Assembly (NCBI GenBank): GCA_944319915.1
Contig: CALUEY010000033.1
Coordinates: forward strand, 54,112 to 118,111
Source of the DNA: an uncultured Prevotella sp.
Lineage (GTDB): Bacteria > Bacteroidota > Bacteroidia > Bacteroidales > Bacteroidaceae
Reading direction: 5' to 3'
DNA: 64,000 nucleotides
Shown: in pieces, positions 59,175 to 64,000 of the stretch
How positions within the stretch are numbered: position 1 is the stretch's first letter
Layout of the letters: each line of letters starts with the position of its first letter
Made by a program: the position numbers and the translations under genes
The notes under the pieces: model-generated
Seen by the model: only the letters and a program-made list of their open reading frames with translations
Told to the model about the DNA's origin: nothing
The model's database searches: none

Positions 59175-61067
59175 TTATTCCCCGGCCCGCGCCGCCGTGC
59201 CGTCGGCCTTGCGGTCGGCCTCGATGAGGGCGAGCAGCCGCTCCACGGCCTGCCCCTCGGGAATGTTCTTCTCCACGCACTCCTTGCGGCGGTAGAGCGA
59301 TATGCGGCCCCGGCCCGCGCCCACGTAGCCGTAGTCGGCGTCGGCCATCTCGCCCGGGCCGTTCACTATGCATCCCATTATGCCTATCTTCAGGCCCCCC
59401 AGGCCCTTGGTGGCCTCCTTTATGCGCTGCGTGGTGGCCTGCAGGTCGTAGAGCGTGCGGCCGCAGCCCGGGCAGCTTATGTATTCGGTGCGGGTCATCC
59501 TCAGGCGGGCGGCCTGCAGTATGGCGAAGGCCGTGGCCTCCACGCAGGCCTGGGGCAGCGAGCCGTGGTTCATGAGCCAGATGCCGTCGCACAGGCCGTC
59601 CATCATGAGCGGCCCCATGTCGGCCGCGGCCTCCACCTGGAAGTCGCCCTTCTGCCCGGCCCCGTGGCCGTACATCTGGCAGAACACTATGGGGTTGCGC
59701 ACCCCGGCGGCCATCATCTCGTGGGCCAGGGCGCGCTGCGAGCCGAGGCGGTTGGCCCTGGCCGGCATGCACGCCACCACCACCTCGGGGTGGCGGCGCA
59801 GGCAGGCCACGTACTCCTCGGCCGCCACGCCGTACTGCAGCACCAGGAACTTGACCTCGGCCTGCACCGCGCCCACCATGGGCATGGCCGTGTGGGGGAA
59901 CACGGGGTACACCTTGGCCTCGGGGTGGGCGGCGCGCAGGCTTTGGCACACGTTGAAGTCGGCCAGCAGGGCCTGCCCCCCGGGGCGGCTCCAGCTGCCC
60001 AGCGAGGCCCAGGCCGAGCCGTCGCCTATGTACACGTAGTCGGCCTCCGAGGGGCCGGGGCCGCCCGCCATGCCGCTCACCACCACCGGCGTGGCCCCGC
60101 CGCCCACGTTGGCCACGCGGCGCGTGGCCCTGCGCCCCGGGTCGGCCCAGTTCCAGCCGGGGGCTGCCTCGGCCGGTATGGGGGCAGCGCCGGCGCGCTG
60201 CGCCACGTAGCCCACGAGCTTGCGGGCCACCGGTATCTCGGCCTCGGGCTCCTCGGTGAGCGACACCCGCACCGTGTCGCCCAGGCCGTCGGCCAGCAGT
60301 GCGCCTATGCCCACGGCGCTCTTTATGCGCCCGTCGTCGCCCTCGCCGGCCTCGGTGACGCCCAGGTGGATCGGGTAGTCCATGCCCTCGCGCTCCATGG
60401 CCTCGGCCAGCAGGCGCACCGAGCGCACCATCACCACGGTGTTGCTCGCCTTCACCGACACGGCCACGTCGCCAAACCGCTCCCTCTTGCATATCCTGAG
60501 GAACTCCATGCAGCTCTCCACTATGCCCCGGGGCGTGTCGCCGTAGCGCGACATGATGCGGTCCGACAGCGAGCCGTGGTTCACGCCTATGCGCAGGGCC
60601 GTGTGGTTCTGCCTGCACAGGGCGAGCAGCGGCACGAAGCGCTCCTCTATCTTGCGCAGCTCGGCGGCGTACTCCTCGTCGGTGTACTCTATCTTGCGGA
60701 ACGTGCGTGCCGGGTCGGCGTAGTTGCCGGGGTTGATGCGCACCGCCTCGGCGTACAGCGCGGCCACCTCGGCCACTCGTGGGTTGAAGTGCACGTCGGC
60801 CACGAGGGGCGTAAGGTAGCCGTCGGCGCGCAGGCGGGCGTTGATGTCCTTGAGGCACTCGGCCTCCCTCACGCCCTGCGTGGTGAGGCGCACGTACTCG
60901 CCCCCGGCGTCGGCTATGCGCTCGGCCTGCGCCGCCGAGGCCTCCACGTCGGCCGTGGGGGTGGTGGTCATAGACTGCAGGCGTATGGGGTTGTCGCCGC
61001 CCAGGGGCGTGCCTCCCACGCGCACCACGCAGGTGGGGCGGCGGCGGTAGTTGAACAGGGCGTCCAT
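59175..61067 (-). CDS. ispG: 4-hydroxy-3-methylbut-2-enyl-diphosphate synthase, long Bacteroidota form
   Basis: 630 residues, about 250 longer than the E. coli enzyme because an extra TIM-barrel-like domain is inserted between the N-terminal barrel and the C-terminal Fe-S domain, as known for Bacteroidota and plants. Reduces MEcPP to HMBPP in the MEP isoprenoid pathway. Landmarks: GDNPIRLQSMTTTPT, LVADVHFNPRVA, RIGVNHGSLSDRI, and the 4Fe-4S residues in SCPGCGRTLYDLQ (near 529/532) and GCIVNGPGEMADADYGYVG cut at CIVNGPGE (near 565). Start is immediately after the purE stop, so purE-ispG are co-transcribed. Confidence 0.96.
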   Translation of the reverse strand: MDALFNYRRRPTCVVRVGGTPLGGDNPIRLQSMTTTPTADVEASAAQAERIADAGGEYVRLTTQGVREAECLKDINARLRADGYLTPLVADVHFNPRVAEVAALYAEAVRINPGNYADPARTFRKIEYTDEEYAAELRKIEERFVPLLALCRQNHTALRIGVNHGSLSDRIMSRYGDTPRGIVESCMEFLRICKRERFGDVAVSVKASNTVVMVRSVRLLAEAMEREGMDYPIHLGVTEAGEGDDGRIKSAVGIGALLADGLGDTVRVSLTEEPEAEIPVARKLVGYVAQRAGAAPIPAEAAPGWNWADPGRRATRRVANVGGGATPVVVSGMAGGPGPSEADYVYIGDGSAWASLGSWSRPGGQALLADFNVCQSLRAAHPEAKVYPVFPHTAMPMVGAVQAEVKFLVLQYGVAAEEYVACLRRHPEVVVACMPARANRLGSQRALAHEMMAAGVRNPIVFCQMYGHGAGQKGDFQVEAAADMGPLMMDGLCDGIWLMNHGSLPQACVEATAFAILQAARLRMTRTEYISCPGCGRTLYDLQATTQRIKEATKGLGGLKIGIMGCIVNGPGEMADADYGYVGAGRGRISLYRRKECVEKNIPEGQAVERLLALIEADRKADGTAARAGE

Positions 61068-61574
61068 TCAGTTCACCTTGTACTGGTACTTCACCTCGGC
61101 CAGGTCGCGGTTGGCCTTCTCTATCTTCTCCTTCAGGCCCAGCTTGTAGGCTTCAAGGCGTGCGGCCAGGGCTCCGTCGGATAGCGAGAGCATCTCCACG
61201 GCCAGTATGGCGGCGTTCTGCGCGCCGTTCACGCCCGTTGTGGCCACGGGTATGCCCGGCGGCATCTGCACTATGCTGAGCAGCGCGTCGAGGCCGTCGA
61301 GCATTCCCTTGATTGGCACCCCGATTACGGGCAGCGTGGTCGAGGCGGCTATCACGCCCGGCAGGGCGGCGGCCATGCCTGCCCCCGCTATTATCACCTT
61401 CACCCCTCGGGCCTTGGCCCCGCGTGCGAAGGCCTCCACGGCGTCGGGCGTGCGGTGTGCCGAGAGTGCGTTTACTTCAAACGGAACCTGCATCTCGTCG
61501 AGCAGCTTGCAGGCTTTCTCCATTACGGGCAGGTCGCTCGTGCTGCCCATGATTATGCTTACCAATGCGTCCAT
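61068..61574 (-). CDS. purE: N5-carboxyaminoimidazole ribonucleotide mutase
   Basis: 168-residue class I PurE, converting N5-CAIR to CAIR in purine synthesis. Motifs: GSTSDLPVMEKACKLL, NALSAHRTPD (catalytic His), IIAGAGMAAALPGVIA, and MPPGIPVATTGVNGAQNAAI. The usual PVIGVP segment is present (LPVIGVPIKGMLDGLDALLS). The stop abuts the ispG start. purK, the usual partner, is not in the window. Confidence 0.96.
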   Translation of the reverse strand: MDALVSIIMGSTSDLPVMEKACKLLDEMQVPFEVNALSAHRTPDAVEAFARGAKARGVKVIIAGAGMAAALPGVIAASTTLPVIGVPIKGMLDGLDALLSIVQMPPGIPVATTGVNGAQNAAILAVEMLSLSDGALAARLEAYKLGLKEKIEKANRDLAEVKYQYKVN

Positions 61575-61599
61575 ATATTTAGTTTTGAGTTATGAGTTG

Positions 61600-61709
61600 C
61601 GTTTTTTTGCTTGCGGCTTCAGTCCTTTTTGCTTGCGGCTTGCGGCTTTTTGGCCTTGGAATCCACGCCAGAGTGCATACTTTCTTAATTCTTAATCCTT
61701 AATTCTTAA
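61600..61709. repeat. Imperfect GCTTGCGGCTT repeats and 7-nt CTTAATT array (copy m)
   Basis: TTTTTGCTTGCGGCTT occurs twice near 61605-61650, followed near 61684 by four CTTAATT-type heptads that end at the stop of the downstream PAP2 gene. Spacer only. Confidence 0.7.
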
Positions 61710-62324
61710 TTATAAGATCGTTCCCACGGCGGCGCAGGCGAAGCCCACCCAGAAGCCGGCCACCACCTGGGCGAGCGTGTGCTGCCTGAGGATCATGCGG
61801 CTCGTGCCGAGCAGGCCGGCGAGCAGGAACACGGCCGAGAGCCAGCCCACGGGGTTGAAGCCGAATATCTCGGCGAAGGCGCAGAGCGCGCCGGCCACGC
61901 CCCCGATGGCCGCCGTGTGGGTGCTTATCTTCCACCATGCGTTGATCACGGCGCACGTTACCTGCACCAGCAGGGCGGCTATGAGTATGCCGCCCATGAA
62001 GCGCGGTATGTGGAGCCGCTCCATGAGGTAGACGCAGGCCAGGTAGCAGGCTATGGAGATGGCGTAGGGCACCATGCGGCGCTCCTTGCGCCCCAGCTCC
62101 AGGGGCGTCCAGCCGTGGTAGCGGCGGTAGGCGTGGATGAGCAGCGACGGGGCGAGCACGGTGAAGAGGTACACCAAGCCTATCACCGTGGCCTTGTAGG
62201 CCAGTGGCAGCAGGCTGAGGTAGCTGAAGGCGAAGAGGGCCGCCAGGCCAACCACCGGCAGGTAGAAGGGCGTGAAGACGAGGCTCAGCACCCTTGCGGC
62301 GATGATCAAGTTGCGGTGTTTCAT
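61710..62324 (-). CDS. PAP2-superfamily small membrane phosphatase
   Basis: 204 residues, about six membrane helices. Conserved PAP2 residues: WWKISTHTAAIGG (Ser-Thr-His in place of PSGH) and GTSRMILRQHTLAQVVAG (SR-x5-H motif). Likely a lipid phosphatase such as an undecaprenyl- or phosphatidylglycerol-phosphate phosphatase; substrate unknown. Its ATG overlaps the rpoN stop (ATGA), so it is translationally coupled to rpoN, an association worth noting. Differs from the PAP2 protein at 20.2 kb in size and motif sequence. Confidence 0.85.
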   Translation of the reverse strand: MKHRNLIIAARVLSLVFTPFYLPVVGLAALFAFSYLSLLPLAYKATVIGLVYLFTVLAPSLLIHAYRRYHGWTPLELGRKERRMVPYAISIACYLACVYLMERLHIPRFMGGILIAALLVQVTCAVINAWWKISTHTAAIGGVAGALCAFAEIFGFNPVGWLSAVFLLAGLLGTSRMILRQHTLAQVVAGFWVGFACAAVGTIL

Positions 62325-63832
62325 CGGCGCAGTCGTGCTATGGGTATGCCCAGCTGCTCGCGGTACTTGGCCACGGTGCGTCGCGCTATGGGGAATCCCT
62401 GCCGGGCGAGGGCTTCCTTCAGTGCGTCGTCGCTCAGGGGGCGGCTCTTGTCCTCGGCCTCCACTATGTCGCGCAGGGCGGCCTTTATGCGTCGCGTGGG
62501 CAGCTCCTCGCCGCTTTGGGTCACGAGGCTGTCGCTGAAGAAGTGGCGCAGTGGGAAGGTGCCCCAGCGCGTCTGTGCGTACTTGCTGCCCGTCACCCTC
62601 GACACGGTGGATATGTCGAGCCCCGTCTTCTCGGCTATGTCCTTGAGGATCATGGGGCGGAGCGACGCCTCGTCGCCGTCCTCGAAGAAGCGGTGCTGCC
62701 AGTTGATGATGGCCTGCATGGTGATGGTGAGCGTGCGGCGGCGCACCTTTATGGCCTCGATGAAGCCCTGGGCGGCCTCCACCTTCTTCTTGGTGTAGAG
62801 CAGGGCCTCCTTCATCTGGCGGGTCATGGAGCCGCCGCTGTCGCGGTACTGGCGCATGGTGTCTACGAACGACTGCGACACGCGCAGCTCAGGCACGTCG
62901 GCCGCGTTGAGCGTGAAGGTCACTGTGCCGTCGTCCTGCGTGTCCACGATGAAGTCGGGCGTTATCTGCTGCACGCTGCGGCCCACGGCCTCGCCCATGG
63001 CCGCCCCCGGCTTGGGGTTGAGGCGGCGCAGCTCGGCGAAGAGGGCCTCGGCCTGCGGGGCGGTCAGGGCGAGGGCCGCGCGTATCTTGTCCCAGTGCTT
63101 CTTGGTGAACTCGCCGAAGTGGCGGGCCACCACCTCGCGCATGAGCCGCGTGAGGCGCGAGTCGCCCCGGCGGCCTATCTGCAGCAGCAGGCACTCCTGC
63201 AGCGAGCGCGCGCCGATGCCCGGTGGGTCGAACTGCTGCAGGCGGGCCACCACGCCGTCCACCTCCTGCGGCGTGGCCTCGGTGTTGTGGTATATGGCCA
63301 GCTCGTCGGCTATGGCGTCGGAGCTCTTGCGCAGCAGGCCGTCGTCGTCGAGCGAGCCTATGAGGTACTCCATGATGGTGCGCTGGCGCGGGGTGAGCTC
63401 TATCTCGCCCATCTGCTCCTTGAGCTGGTCGTAGAACGAGGCGGTGTCGCCGTACACCATCTCGCCGCGCGCCTCGGCGGCGTCCCGCCCGCCTTGGTAC
63501 ACGGGAAGGTCCTCGTCGTCGCGGCCTATGCCGGCCAGGGCCTCGTCGAGGGCCGACTGCCTTTCCTCCCTCTCGTGCTGCGCGGCGTAGTCGTCGTCGG
63601 GCGCGTCGCCGTCGGGGGCAGGCGCGTCTTGCCCGCCGCCCTCGGCCATGGGCTCGCCCTGCGGCTCGGCCTCGAGCGCGGGGTTGTCGTCCATCTCGGC
63701 GTTGATGCGCTCCAGCAGCTGGTTGATGGGCAGCTCCACGAGGTGCGACTGCAGCATCTGCTGCTGCGTTATGGCCTGCGTCTGCCTCAGGGCCTGCTCT
63801 TGTTTCTGGACTTGTATCTGACTTTGAGCCAT
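62321..63832 (-). CDS. rpoN: RNA polymerase sigma-54 factor
   Basis: 503 residues. Region I is Gln-rich (QVQKQEQALRQTQAITQQQML, split at QALRQTQA) and binds activators; an acidic region II (about 55-110) follows; then core-binding and HTH domains (LPEEIFPE absent; DIAEKTGLDISTVSRVTGSKY), and the RpoN box ARRTVAKYREQLGIP near residues 482-496 that recognises the -24 element. Complete. Sigma-54 needs AAA+ activators, none of which is in the window. Only the PAP2 gene is coupled downstream. Confidence 0.95.
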   Translation of the reverse strand: MAQSQIQVQKQEQALRQTQAITQQQMLQSHLVELPINQLLERINAEMDDNPALEAEPQGEPMAEGGGQDAPAPDGDAPDDDYAAQHEREERQSALDEALAGIGRDDEDLPVYQGGRDAAEARGEMVYGDTASFYDQLKEQMGEIELTPRQRTIMEYLIGSLDDDGLLRKSSDAIADELAIYHNTEATPQEVDGVVARLQQFDPPGIGARSLQECLLLQIGRRGDSRLTRLMREVVARHFGEFTKKHWDKIRAALALTAPQAEALFAELRRLNPKPGAAMGEAVGRSVQQITPDFIVDTQDDGTVTFTLNAADVPELRVSQSFVDTMRQYRDSGGSMTRQMKEALLYTKKKVEAAQGFIEAIKVRRRTLTITMQAIINWQHRFFEDGDEASLRPMILKDIAEKTGLDISTVSRVTGSKYAQTRWGTFPLRHFFSDSLVTQSGEELPTRRIKAALRDIVEAEDKSRPLSDDALKEALARQGFPIARRTVAKYREQLGIPIARLRR

Positions 63833-63857
63833 GTTATGTCATGATAGTGTTAGGTGA

Positions 63858-64000
63858 GCTTGCATTATGCAAAGGCAATGCAAACGAGAGGAAAGGAAGC
63901 TTGCTTCCAGTTTCCCGAGTGCGGCTTGCATTATGCAAAGGCAATGCAAACGAGAGGAAAGGAAGCTTGCTTCCAGTTTCCCGAGTGCGGCTTGCATTAT
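63858..64000. repeat. 66-bp tandem repeat at the right window edge
   Basis: Two full units start at 63858 and 63924, and a third begins at 63990 and is cut by the edge. The two full copies are identical. Each unit holds two dyads, TTGCAT-T-ATGCAA and GGAAGC-TT-GCTTCC, plus GGCAATGCAAACGAGAGG. It lies upstream of rpoN. Confidence 0.95.

Noticed and set aside
1-64000. tRNA, rRNA or tmRNA genes
   Set aside because: No cloverleaf with a GTTCRANNC-type T-loop and no rRNA-like sequence was found by eye in the spacers; a covariance-model scan would be needed to exclude all.

Overview
The window reads as a chromosome segment from a high-GC member of the Bacteroidota, most likely order Bacteroidales. 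The evidence is Bacteroidota promoter boxes of the form TAnnTTTGC in front of many genes, few visible Shine-Dalgarno sites, and family content: DUF4271, PCMD, DKNYY, GH115 and GH95 enzymes, the long IspG, a periplasmic propeller sensor and PL1 with a Bacteroidales-type C-terminal tail. The genes are strongly G/C-ending, yet isoleucine is mostly ATA. No rRNA, tRNA, CRISPR array, prophage or intact insertion sequence was recognised. Genus cannot be fixed from the sequence alone.

Layout. 1-7.1 kb: 5'-truncated mutS, a small conserved gene, then the leftward series nadA, ychF, lgt, a DKNYY protein and xpt, of which ychF-lgt-DKNYY-xpt form a tight operon. 7.1-7.5 kb: an AT-rich gap with three perfect DnaA boxes. 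7.7-14.2 kb: Rpn-type nuclease, GH115, aldo/keto reductase, acetate:CoA transferase. 14.3-26 kb: cysS, two secreted peptidases, a TonB receptor, PAP2 and epimerase genes, a cation exporter and rnr. 26-31.6 kb: outer-membrane barrel, PCMD protein, a probable pseudo-phosphatase coupled to a GNAT-nitrilase fusion, and a conserved unknown. 32.3-40.1 kb: tyrS; metK-DUF4271-hemD-rnpA-yidD; U32-sufE-DUF4980-like. 40.3-48.7 kb: PL1 lyase and GH95 fucosidase, the latter divergent from a membrane AraC-type sensor. 49-56.2 kb: second cation exporter, C_GCAxxG_C_C protein, OPT transporter, GH28 and an LTA-synthase-like sulfatase. 56.4-63.8 kb: pckA, upp, ispG, purE, PAP2 and rpoN.

Functionally the window mixes housekeeping genes (repair, translation, NAD, heme, isoprenoid, purine and pyrimidine salvage, Fe-S, lipoproteins) with a dispersed set of secreted plant- or mucin-glycan enzymes (GH115, PL1, GH95, GH28). 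None of these lies beside susC/susD, so this is not a classical polysaccharide utilisation locus. Acetate:CoA transferase and PEP carboxykinase fit a fermentative acetate/succinate metabolism.

The most unusual material is between genes. Three families of short-period arrays recur: 9-nt units of a TGGGAG type and of a GGCCTATAG type, 7-nt AT-rich units, and degenerate ~22-nt units around AACGGCCCGTT. Some are joined by a conserved ~37-bp segment or complemented by an inverted arm. Other points of interest are the DnaA-box cluster, a structured terminated leader before the U32 gene, the propeller-AraC regulator lacking any phosphorelay, a phosphatase that has lost signature residues, a TonB receptor whose 3' end differs in codon use, and a 66-bp tandem repeat at the right edge.
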